From positions 3,658,001-3,722,000 of the forward strand of contig CM121341.1 in the NCBI GenBank assembly GCA_051530055.1: DNA of 64,000 bases. The letters are read 5' to 3'. The notes under the pieces were generated by a model. It saw only the letters and a program-made list of their open reading frames with translations. It did not search any database and was not told the DNA's origin. Below are positions 33,237 to 45,550 of the stretch, one piece after another. The DNA is from Neoechinorhynchus agilis. Its lineage: Eukaryota > Acanthocephala. Both the position numbers and the translations under genes were made by a program. Within the stretch, counting starts at the first letter, position 1, and every line of letters starts with the position of its first letter.

Positions 33237-36200
33237 CTTTCTTACATTCTCTAAATCATTTGAACTCGAGTTTCGAAGAACTTTTATCCCTAAAAAGATC
33301 GTTTATCGCGAAAATCGGATTCAGCGCCTAGGGAAAGTTTAAGCGGATATCCGTTTCAAAGTCTGTTTTTTATTTCGATTTAACCTTTTTTGAACATTCT
33401 CTAAATCATTTGAACTCGAGTTTCGAAGAACTTTTATCCCTAAAAAGATCGTTTATCGCGAAAACCGGATTCAGCGCCTAGGGAAAGTTTAAGCGGATAT
33501 CCGTTTCAAAGTCTGTTTTTATTTCGATTTAACCTTTCTTGAACATTCTCTAAATCATTTGAACTTTAGTTTCGAAGAACTTTTATCCCTAAAAAGATCG
33601 TTTATCGCGAAAATCGGATTCAGCGCCTAGGGAAAGTTTAAGCGGATTCCGTTTCAAAGTCTGTTTTTTATTTCGATTTAACCTTTTTTGAACATTCTCT
33701 AAATCATTTGAACTCGAGTTTCGAAGAACTTTTATCCCTAAAAAGATCGTTTATCGCGAAAATCGGATTCAGCGCCTAGGGAAAGTTTAAGCGGATATCC
33801 GTTTCAAAGTCTGTTTTTTATTTCGATTTAACCTTTTTTGAACATTCTCTAAATCATTTGAACTTTAGTTTCGAAGAACTTTTATCCCTAAAAAGATCGT
33901 TTATCGCGAAAATCGGATTCAGCGCCTGGAAAGTTTAAGCGGTCTTGAACATTCTCTAAATCATTTGAACTTTAGTTTCGAAGAACTTTTATCCCTAAAA
34001 AGATCGTTTATCGCGAAAATCGGATTCAGCGCCTAGGGAAAGTTTAAGCGGATATCCGTTTCAAAGTCTGTTTTTTATTTCGATTTAACCTTTCTTGAAC
34101 ATTCTCTAAATAATCTGAACTCGAGTTTCGAAGAACTTTTATCCCTAAAAAGATCGTTTATCGCGAAAATCGGATTCAGCGCCTTTGGAAAGTTTAAGCG
34201 GTCTTGAACATTCTCTAAATCATTTGAACTTTAGTTTCGAAGAACTTTTATCCCTAAAAAGATCGTTTATCGCGAAAATCGGATTCAGCGCCTAGGGAAA
34301 GTTTAAGCGGATATCCGTTTCAAAGTCTGTTTTTTATTTCGATTTAACCTTTCTTGAACATTCTCTAAATCATTTGAACTTTAGTTTCGAAGAACTTTTA
34401 TCCCTAAAAAGATCGTTTATCGCGAAAATCGGATTCAGCGCCTAGGGAAAGTTTAAGCGGATATCCGTTTCAAGTCTGTTTTTTATTTCGATTTAACCTT
34501 TTTTGAACATTCTCTAAATCATTTGAACTCGAGTTTCGAAGAACTTTTATCCCTAAAAAGATCGTTTATCGCGAAAATCGGATTCAGCGCCTTGGGAAAG
34601 TTTAAGCGGTCTTGAACATTCTCTAAATCATTTGAACTTTAGTTTCGAAGAACTTTTATCCCTAAAAAGATCGTTTATCGCGAAAATCGGATTCAGCGCC
34701 TAGGAAAGTTTAAGCGGATATCCGTTTCAAAGTCTGTTTTTTATTTCGATTTAACCTTTTTTGAACATTCTCTAAATAATTTGAACTCGAGTTTCGAAGA
34801 ACTTTTATCTAAAAAGATCGTTTATCGCGAAAATCGGATTCAGCGCCTAGGGAAAGTTTAAGCGGATATCCGTTTCAAAGTCTGTTTTTTATTTCGATTT
34901 AACCTTTCTTGAACATTCTCTAAATCATTTGAACTTTAGTTTCGAAGAACTTTTATCCCTAAAAGATCGTTTATCGCGAAAATCGGATTCAGCGCCTAGG
35001 GAAAGTTTAAGCGGATATCCGTAAAGTCTGTTTTTTATTTCGATTTAACCTTTTTTGAACATTCTCTAAATAATCTGAACTCGAGTTTCGAAGAACTTTT
35101 ATCCCTAAAAAGATCGTTTATCGCGAAAACCGGATTCAGCGCCTGGGAAAGTTTAAGCGGTCTTGAACATTCTCTAAATCATTTGAACTTTAGTTTCGAA
35201 GAACTTTTATCCCTAAAAAGATCGTTTATCGCGAAAATCGGATTCAGCGCCTAGGGAAAGTTTAAGCGGATATCCGTTTCAAAGTCTGTTTTTTATTTCG
35301 ATTTAACCTTTTTTGAACATTCTCTAAATCATTTGAACTCGAGTTTCGAAGAACTTTTATCCCTAAAAAGATCGTTTATCGCGAAAATCGGATTCAGCGC
35401 CTAGGGAAAGTTTAAGCGGATATCCGTTTCAAAGTCTGTTTTTTATTTCGATTTAACCTTTTTTGAACATTCTCTAAATCATTTGAACTCGAGTTTCGAA
35501 GAACTTTTATCCTAAAAGATCGTTTATCGCGAAAATCGGATTCAGCGCCTGGGAAAGTTTAAGCGGTCTTGAATTCTCTAAATCATTTGAACTTTAGTTT
35601 CGAAGAACTTTTATCCCTAAAAAGATCGTTTATCGCGAAAATCGGATTCAGCGCCTAGGGAAAGTTTAAGCGGATATCCGTTTCAAAGTCTGTTTTTTAT
35701 TTCGATTTAACCTTTCTTGAACATTCTCTAAATAATTTGAACTCTAGTTTCGAAGAACTTTTATCCCTAAAAAGATCGTTTATCGCGAAAATCGGATTCA
35801 GCGCCTAGGGAAAGTTTAAGCGGTCTTGAACATTCTCTAAATCATTTGAACTTTAGTTTCGAAGAACTTTTATCCCTAAAAAGATCGTTTATCGCGAAAA
35901 TCGGATTCAGCGCCTAGGGAAAGTTTAAGCGGATATCCGTTTCAAAGTCTGTTTTTTATTTCGATTTAACCTTTCTTGAACATTCTCTAAATAATCTGAA
36001 CTCGAGTTTCGAAGAACTTTTATCCCTAAAAAGATCGTTTATCGCGAAAATCGGATTCAGCGCCTTGGGAAAGTTTAAGCGGTCTTGAACATTCTCTAAA
36101 TCATTTGAACTTTAGTTTCGAAGAACTTTTATCCCTAAAAAGATCGTTTATCGCGAAAATCGGATTCAGCGCCTAGGGAAAGTTTAAGCGGTCTTGAACA

Positions 36201-39200
36201 TTCTCTAAATCATTTGAACTTTAGTTTCAAGAACTTTTATCCCTAAAAAGATCGTTTATCGCGAAAATCGGATTCAGCGCCTAGGGAAAGTTTAAGCGGT
36301 TTTGAACATTCTCTAAATCATTTGAACTCTAGTTTCGAAGAACTTTTATCCCTAAAAAGATCGTTTATCGCGAAAATCGGATTCAGCGCCTAGGGAAAGT
36401 TTAAGCGGATATCCGTTTCAAAGTCTGTTTTTTATTTCGATTTAACCTTTTTTGAACATTCTCTAAATCATTTGAACTCGAGTTTCGAAGAACTTTTATC
36501 CCTAAAAAGATCGTTTATCGCGAAAATCGGATTCAGCGCCTAGGGAAAGTTTAAGCGGATATCCGTTTCAAAGTCTGTTTTTTATTTCGATTTAACCTTT
36601 TTTGAACATTCTCTAAATCATTTGAACTCGAGTTTCGAAGAACTTTTATCCCTAAAAAGATCGTTTATCGCGAAAATCGGATTCAGCGCCTGGGGAAAGT
36701 TTAAGCGGATATCCGTTTCAAAGTCTGTTTTTTATTTCGATTTAACCTTTCTTGAACATTCTCTAAATCATTTGAACTTTAGTTTCGAAGAACTTTTATC
36801 CCTAAAAAGATCGTTTATCGCGAAAATCGGATTCAGCGCCTAGGGAAAGTTTAAGCGGATATCCGTTTCAAAGTCTGTTTTTTATTTCGATTTAACCTTT
36901 TTTGAACATTCTCTAAATCATTTGAACTCGAGTTTCGAAGAACTTTTATCCCTAAAAAGATCGTTTATCGCGAAAACCGGATTCAGCGCCTAGGGAAAGT
37001 TTAAGCGGATATCCGTTTCAAAGTCTGTTTTTTATTTCGATTTAACCTTTTTTGAACATTCTCTAAATCATTTGAACTCGAGTTTCGAAGAACTTTTATC
37101 CCTAAAAAGATCGTTTATCGCGAAAATCGGATTCAGCGCCTAGGGAAAGTTTAAGCGGATATCCGTTTCAAAGTCTGTTTTTTATTTCGATTTAACCTTT
37201 CTTGAACATTCTCTAAATCATTTGAACTCGAGTTTCGAAGAACTTTTATCCCTAAAAAGATCGTTTATCGCGAAAATCGGATTCAGCGCCTGGGGAAAGT
37301 TTAAGCGGTCTTGAACATTCTCTAAATAATTTGAACTTTAGTTTCGAAGAACTTTTATCCCTAAAAAGATCGTTTATCGCGAAAATCGGATTCAGCGCCT
37401 AGGGAAAGTTTAAGCGGATATCCGTTTCAAAGTCTGTTTTTTATTTCGATTTAACCTTTTTTGAACATTCTCTAAATCATTTGAACTCGAGTTTCGAAGA
37501 ACTTTTATCCCTAAAAAGATCGTTTATCGCGAAAACCGGATTCAGCGCCTGGGGAAAGTTTAAGCGGTCTTGAACATTCTCTAAATCATTTGAACTTTAG
37601 TTTCGAAGAACTTTTATCCCTAAAAAGATCGTTTATCGCGAAAATCGGATTCAGCGCCTAGGGAAAGTTTAAGCGGATATCCGTTTCAAAGTCTGTTTTT
37701 TATTTCGATTTAACCTTTTTTGAACATTCTCTAAATCATTTGAACTCGAGTTTCGAAGAACTTTTATCCCTAAAAAGATCGTTTATCGCGAAAATCGGAT
37801 TCAGCGCTAGGGAAAGTTTAAGCGGATATCCGTTTCAAAGTCTGTTTTTTATTTCGATTTAACCTTTTTTGAACATTCTCTAAATCATTTGAACTCGAGT
37901 TTCGAAGAACTTTTATCCCTAAAAAGATCGTTTATCGCGAAAACGATTCAGCGCCTGGGGAAAGTTTAAGCGGTCTTGAACATTCTCTAAATCATTTGAA
38001 CTTTCAAACACCAAAACGCGAAAACCGGATTCAGCGCCTGGGAAAGTTTAAGCGGATATCCGTTTAAAGTCTGTTTTTTATTTCGATTTAACCTTTTTTG
38101 AACATTCTCTAAATCATTTGAACTCGAGTTTCGAAGAACTTTTATCCCTAAAAAGATCGTTTATCGCGAAAATCGGATTCAGCGCCTAGGGAAAGTTTAA
38201 GCGGATATCCGTTTCAAAGTCTGTTTTTTATTTCGATTTAACCTTTTTTGAACATTCTCTAAATCATTTGAACTCGAGTTTCGAAGAACTTTTATCCCTA
38301 AAAAGATCGTTTATCGCGAAAATCGGATTCAGCGCCTAGGGAAAGTTTAAGCGGATATCCGTTTCAAAGTCTGTTTTTTATTTCGATTTAACCTTTCTTG
38401 AACATTCTCTAAATCATTTGAACTCGAGTTTCGAAGAACTTTTATCCCTAAAAAGATCGTTTATCGCGAAAACCGGATTCAGCGCCTGGGGAAAGTTTAA
38501 GCGGTCTTGAACATTCTCTAAATCATTTGAACTTTAGTTTCGAAGAACTTTTATCCCTAAAAAGATCGTTTATCGCGAAAATCGGATTCAGCGCCTAGGG
38601 AAAGTTTAAGCGGATATCCGTTTCAAGTCTGTTTTTTATTTCGATTTAACCTTTTTTGAACATTCTCTAAATCATTTGAACTCGAGTTTCGAAGAACTTT
38701 TATCCCTAAAAAGATCGTTTATCGCGAAACCGGATTCAGCGCCTGGGGAAAGTTTAAGCGGTCTTGAACATTCTCTAAATCATTTGAACTTTAGTTTCGA
38801 AGAACTTTTATCCCTAAAAGATCGTTTATCGCGAAAACCGGATTCAGCGCCTGGGGAAAGTTTAAGCGGATATCCGTTTCAAAGTCTGTTTTTTATTTCG
38901 ATTTAACCTTTCTTGAACATTCTCTAAATCATTTGAACTTTAGTTTCGAAGAACTTTATCCCTAAAAAGATCGTTTATCGCGAAAATCGGATTCAGCGCC
39001 TAGGGAAAGTTTAAGCGGATATCCGTTTCAAAGTCTGTTTTTTATTTCGATTTAACCTTTTTTGAACATTCTCTAAATCATTTGAACTCGAGTTTCGAAG
39101 AACTTTTATCCCTAAAAAGATCGTTTATCGCGAAAATCGGATTCAGCGCCTAGGGAAAGTTTAAGCGGATATCCGTTTCAAAGTCTGTTTTTTATTTCGA

Positions 39201-42200
39201 TTTAACCTTTTTTGAACATTCTCTAAATCATTTGAACTCGAGTTTCGAAGAACTTTTATCCCTAAAAAGATCGTTTATCGCGAAAACCGGATTCAGCGCC
39301 TGGGGAAAGTTTAAGCGGTCTTGAACATTCTCTAAATATTTGAACTTTAGTTTCGAAGAACTTTTATCCCTAAAAAGATCGTTTATCGCGAAAATCGGAT
39401 TCAGCGCCTAGGGAAAGTTTAAGCGGATATCCGTTTCAAAGTCTGTTTTTTATTTCGATTTAACCTTTCTTGAACATTCTCTAAATAATCTGAACTCGAG
39501 TTTCGAAGAACTTTTATCCCTAAAAAGATCGTTTATCGCGAAAACCGGATTCAGCGCCTGGGGAAAGTTTAAGCGGTCTTGAACATTCTCTAAATCATTT
39601 GAACTTTAGTTTCGAAGAACTTTTATCCCTAAAAAGATCGTTTATCGCGAAAACCGGATTCAGCGCCTGGGGAAAGTTTAAGCGGATATCCGTTTTAAAG
39701 TCTGTTTTTTATTTCGATTTAACCTTTCTTGAACATTCTCTAAATCATTTGAACTTTAGTTTCGAAGAACTTTTATCCCTAAAAAGATCGTTTATCGCGA
39801 AAATCGGATTCAGCGCCTAGGGAAAGTTTAAGCGGATATCCGTTTCAAAGTCTGTTTTTTATTTCGATTTAACCTTTTTTGAACATTCTCTAAATCATTT
39901 GAACTCGAGTTTCGAAGAACTTTTATCCCTAAAAAGATCGTTTATCGCGAAAATCGGATTCAGCGCCTAGGGAAAGTTTAAGCGGATATCCGTTTCAAAG
40001 TCTGTTTTTTATTTCGATTTAACCTTTCTTGAACATTCTCTAAATAATCTGAACTCGAGTTTCGAAGAACTTTTATCCCTAAAAAGATCGTTTATCGCGA
40101 AAACGGATTCAGCGCCTGGGAAAGTTTAAGCGGTCTTGAACATTCTCTAAATCATTTGAACTTTAGTTTCGAAGAACTTTTATCCCTAAAAAGATCGTTT
40201 ATCGCGAAAATCGGATTCAGCGCCTAGGGAAAGTTTAAGCGGATATCCGTTTCAAAGTCTGTTTTTTATTTCGATTTAACCTTTTTTGAACATTCTCTAA
40301 ATCATTTGAACTCGAGTTTCGAAGAACTTTTATCCCTAAAAAGATCGTTTATCGCGAAAACCGGATTCAGCGCCTGGGAAAGTTTAAGCGGTCTTGAACA
40401 TTCTCTAAATCATTTGAACTTTAGTTTCGAAGAACTTTTATCCCTAAAAAGATCGTTTATCGCGAAAATCGGATTCAGCGCCTAGGGAAAGTTTAAGCGG
40501 ATATCCGTTTCAAAGTCTGTTTTTTATTTCGATTTAACCTTTTTTGAACATTCTCTAAATCATTTGAACTCGAGTTTCGAAGAACTTTTATCCTAAAAGA
40601 TCGTTTATCGCGAAAACCGGATTCAGCGCCTGGGAAAGTTTAAGCGGTCTTGAACATTCTCTAAATCATTTGAACTTTAGTTTCGAAGAACTTTTATCCC
40701 TAAAAAGATCGTTTATCGCGAAAATCGGATTCAGCGCCTAGGGAAAGTTTAAGCGGATATCCGTTTCAAAGTCTGTTTTTTATTTCGATTTAACCTTTCT
40801 TGAACATTCTCTAAATCATTTGAACTCGAGTTTCGAAGAACTTTTATCCCTAAAAAGATCGTTTATCGCGAAAATCGGATTCAGCGCCTAGGGAAAGTTT
40901 AAGCGGATATCCGTTTCAAAGTCTGTTTTTTATTTCGATTTAACCTTTTTTGAACATTCTCTAAATCATTTGAACTCGAGTTTCGAAGAACTTTTATCCC
41001 TAAAAAGATCGTTTATCGCGAAAATCGGATTCAGCGCCTAGGGAAAGTTTAAGCGGATATCCGTTTCAAAGTCTGTTTTTTATTTCGATTTAACCTTTCT
41101 TGAACATTCTCTAAATATTTTTGAACATTCTCTAAATCATTTGAACTCGAGTTTCGAAGAACTTTTATCCCTAAAAAGATCGTTTATCGCGAAAACCGGA
41201 TTCAGCGCCTGGGGAAAGTTTAAGCGGTCTTGAACATTCTCTAAATCATTTGAACTTTAGTTTCGAAGAACTTTTATCCCTAAAAAGATCGTTTATCGCG
41301 AAAATCGGATTCAGGGATTGCGGATATCCGTTTCAAAGTCTTTTTTTATTTCGATTTAACCTTTTTGAACATTCTCTAAATCATTTGAACTCGAGTTTCG
41401 AAGAACTTTTATCCCTAAAAAGATCGTTTATCGCGAAAATCGGATTCAGCGCCTGGGGAAAGTTTAAGCGGATATCCGTTTCAAAGTCTGTTTTTTATTT
41501 CGATTTAACCTTTCTTGAACATTCTCTAAATCATTTGAACTTTAGTTTCGAAGAACTTTTATCCCTAAAAAGATCGTTTATCGCGAAAATCGGATTCAGC
41601 GCCTAGGGAAAGTTTAAGCGGATATCCGTTTCAAAGTCTGTTTTTTATTTCGATTTAACCTTTTTTGAACATTCTCTAAATCATTTGAACTCGAGTTTCG
41701 AAGAACTTTTATCCCTAAAAAGATCGTTTATCGCGAAAATCGGATTCAGCGCCTAGGGAAAGTTTAAGCGGATATCCGTTTCAAAGTCTGTTTTTTATTT
41801 CGATTTAACCTTTCTTGAACATTCTCTAAATCATTTGAACTTTAGTTTCGAAGAACTTTTATCCCTAAAAAGATCGTTTATCGCGAAAATCGGATTCAGC
41901 GCCTAGGGAAAGTTTAAGCGGATATCCGTTTCAAAGTCTGTTTTTTATTTCGATTTAACCTTTCTTGAACATTCTCTAAATCATTTGAACTCGAGTTTCG
42001 AAGAACTTTTATCCCTAAAAAGATCGTTTATCGCGAAAATCGGATTCAGCGCCTAGGGAAAGTTTAAGCGGATATCCGTTTCAAAGTCTGTTTTTTATTT
42101 CGATTTAACCTTTCTTGAACATTCTCTAAATCATTTGAACTCGAGTTTCGAAGAACTTTTATCCCTAAAAAGATCGTTTATCGCGAAAATCGGATTCAGC

Positions 42201-45200
42201 GCCTAGGGAAAGTTTAAGCGGAATTTTAAGTCTGTTTTTATTTCGATTTAACCTTTCTTGAACATTCTCTAAATCATTTGAACTCGAGTTTCGAAGAACT
42301 TTTATCCCTAAAAAGATCGTTTATCGCGAAAATCGGATTCAGCGCCTAGGGAAAGTTTAAGCGGATATCCGTTTCAAAGTCTGTTTTTTATTTCGATTTA
42401 ACCTTTCTTGAACATTCTCTAAATCATTTGAACTTTAGTTTCGAAGAACTTTTATCCCTAAAAAGATCGTTTATCGCGAAAATCGGATTCAGCGCCTAGG
42501 GAAAGTTTAAGCGGATATCCGTTTCAAAGTCTGTTTTTTATTTCGATTTAACCTTTTTTGAACATTCTCTAAATCATTTGAACTCGAGTTTCGAAGAACT
42601 TTTATCCCTAAAAAGATCGTTTATCGCGAAAATCGGATTCAGCGCCTTGGGAAAGTTTAAGCGGTCTTGAACATTCTCTAAATCATTTGAACTTTAGTTT
42701 CGAAGAACTTTTATCCCTAAAAAGATCGTTTATCGCGAAAATCGGATTCAGCGCCTAGGGAAAGTTTAAGCGGATATCCGTTTCAAAGTCTGTTTTTTAT
42801 TTCGATTTAACCTTTTTTGAACATTCTCTAAATCATTTGAACTCGAGTTTCGAAGAACTTTTATCCCTAAAAAGATCGTTTATCGCGAAAATCGGATTCA
42901 GCGCCTGGGGAAAGTTTAAGCGGATATCCGTTTCAAAGTCTGTTTTTTATTTCGATTTAACCTTTCTTGAACATTCTCTAAATCATTTGAACTTTAGTTT
43001 CGAAGAACTTTTATCCCTAAAAAGATCGTTTATCGCGAAAATCGGATTCAGCGCCTGGGGAAAGTTTAAGCGGATATCCGTTTCAAAGTCTGTTTTTTAT
43101 TTCGATTTAACCTTTCTTGAACATTCTCTAAATCATTTGAACTCGAGTTTCGAAGAACTTTTATCCCTAAAAAGATCGTTTATCGCGAAAATCGGATTCA
43201 GCGCCTGGGGAAAGTTTAAGCGGATATCCGTTTCAAAGTCTGTTTTTTATTTCGATTTAACCTTTCTTGAACATTCTCTAAATCATTTGAACTTTAGTTT
43301 CGAAGAACTTTTATCCCTAAAAAGATCGTTTATCGCGAAAATCGGATTCAGCGCCTAGGGAAAGTTTAAGCGGATATCCGTTTCAAAGTCTGTTTTTTAT
43401 TTCGATTTAACCTTTTTTGAACATTCTCTAAATCATTTGAACTCGGTTTCGAAGAACTTTTATCCCTAAAAAGATCGTTTATCGCGAAAATCGGATTCAG
43501 CGCCTAGGGAAAGTTTAAGCGGATATCCGTTTCAAAGTCTGTTTTTTATTTCGATTTAACCTTTTTTGAACATTCTCTAAATCATTTGAACTCGAGTTTC
43601 GAAGAACTTTTATCCCTAAAAAGATCGTTTATCGCGAAAATCGGATTCAGCGCCTAGGGAAAGTTTAAGCGGATATCCGTTTCAAAGTCTGTTTTTTATT
43701 TCGATTTAACCTTTTTTGAACATTCTCTAAATAATCTGAACTCGAGTTTCGAAGAACTTTTATCCCTAAAAAGATCGTTTATCGCGAAAACCGGATTCAG
43801 CGCCTAGGGAAAGTTTAAGCGGATATCCGTTTCAAAGTCTGTTTTTTATTTCGATTTAACCTTTTTTGAACATTCTCTAAATCATTTGAACTCGAGTTTC
43901 GAAGAACTTTTATCCCTAAAAAGATCGTTTATCGCGAAAATCGGATTCAGCGCCTGGGGAAAGTTTAAGCGGATATCCGTTTCAAAGTCTGTTTTTTATT
44001 TCGATTTAACCTTTCTTGAACATTCTCTAAATCATTTGAACTTTAGTTTCGAAGAACTTTTATCCCTAAAAAGATCGTTTCTCGCGAAAATCGGATTCAG
44101 CGCCTAGGGAAAGTTTAAGCGGATATCCGTTTCAAAGTCTGTTTTTTATTTCGATTTAACCTTTCTTGAACATTCTCTAAATAATCTGAACTCGAGTTTC
44201 GAAGAACTTTTATCCCTAAAAAGATCGTTTATCGCGAAAACCGGATTCAGCGCCTGGGGAAAGTTTAAGCGGTCTTGAACATTCTCTAAATCATTTGAAC
44301 TTTAGTTTCGAAGAACTTTTATCCCTAAAAAGATCGTTTATCGCGAAAATCGGATTCAGCGCCTAGGGAAAGTTTAAGCGGATATCCGTTTCAAAGTCTG
44401 TTTTTTATTTCGATTTAACCTTTTTTGAACATTCTCTAAATCATTTGAACTCGAGTTTCGAAGAACTTTTATCCCTAAAAAGATCGTTTATCGCGAAAAT
44501 CGGATTCAGCGCCTAGGGAAAGTTTAAGCGGATATCCGTTTCAAAGTCTGTTTTTTATTTCGATTTAACCTTTTTTGAACATTCTCTAAATCATTTGAAC
44601 TCGAGTTTCGAAGAACTTTTATCCCTAAAAAGATCGTTTATCGCGAAAACGGATTCAGCGCCTGGGAAAGTTTAAGCGGTTTGAACATTCTCTAAATATT
44701 TGAACTAGTTTCGAAGAACTTTTATCCCTAAAAAGATCGTTTATCGCGAAAATCGGATTCAGCGCCTAGGGAAAGTTTAAGCGGATATCCGTTTCAAAGT
44801 CTGTTTTTTATTTCGATTTAACCTTTTTTGAACATTCTCTAAATCATTTGAACTCGAGTTTCGAAGAACTTTTATCCCTAAAAAGATCGTTTATCGCGAA
44901 AACCGGATTCAGCGCCTAGGGAAAGTTTAAGCGGATATCCGTTTCAAAGTCTGTTTTTTATTTCGATTTAACCTTTTTTGAACATTCTCTAAATCATTTG
45001 AACTCGAGTTTCGAAGAACTTTTATCCCTAAAAAGATCGTTTATCGCGAAAACCGGATTCAGCGCCTGGGAAAGTTTAAGCGGTTTGAACATTCTCTAAA
45101 TATTGAACTAGTTTCGAAGAACTTTTATCCCTAAAAAGATCGTTTTCGCGAAAACGGATTCAGCGCCTAGGGAAAGTTTAAGCGGATATCCGTTTCAAAG

Positions 45201-45532
45201 TCTGTTTTTTATTTCGATTTAACCTTTCTTGAACATTCTCTAAATAATCTGAACTCGAGTTTCGAAGAACTTTTATCCCTAAAAAGATCCCAAAACACCT
45301 TTAAGCGGATATCCGTTTAAAAGTCTGTTTTTTATTTCGATTTAACCTTTTTTGAACATTCTCTAAATCATTTGAACTCGAGTTTCGAAGAACTTTTATC
45401 CCTAAAAAGATCGATTATCGCGAAAACCGGATTCAGCGCCTAGGGAAAGTTTAAGCGGATATCCGTTTCAAAGTCTGTTTTTTATTTCGATTTAACCTTT
45501 CTTGGACATTCTCTAAATCATGTGAGCTCGAG
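33237..45532. repeat. 12.3 kb satellite array, 150 bp and 109 bp units, abutting POLA2
   Basis: Roughly ninety units. The long unit (exactly 150 bp where successive GGGAAAG marks were measured, e.g. 36541, 36691, 36841) contains ACATTCTCTAAATCATTTGA, TTCGAAGAACTTTTATCCC, GATCGTTTATCGCGAAAATC and GATATCCGTTTCAAAGTC. Short units lack 41 bp (ATATCCG to AACCTT) and read AAGCGGTCTTGAAC. Variants such as CTCGAG/TTTAG and CGCCTAGGG/CGCCTGGGG are spread through the array. Because 150 is a multiple of three, a 50-residue frame stays open over several units when TGG replaces TAG, but this is a by-product. The array stops 18 bp before the POLA2 ATG. Confidence 0.97.
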
Positions 45533-45550
45533 GGCAAATCGTGCATTCAG

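Noticed and set aside
42837-43358. 173-codon frame of 50-residue repeats in the 150 bp satellite
   Set aside because: It exists only because the unit is a multiple of three and TGG replaces TAG in those units; most units stop. No start context, no conservation beyond the DNA repeat.
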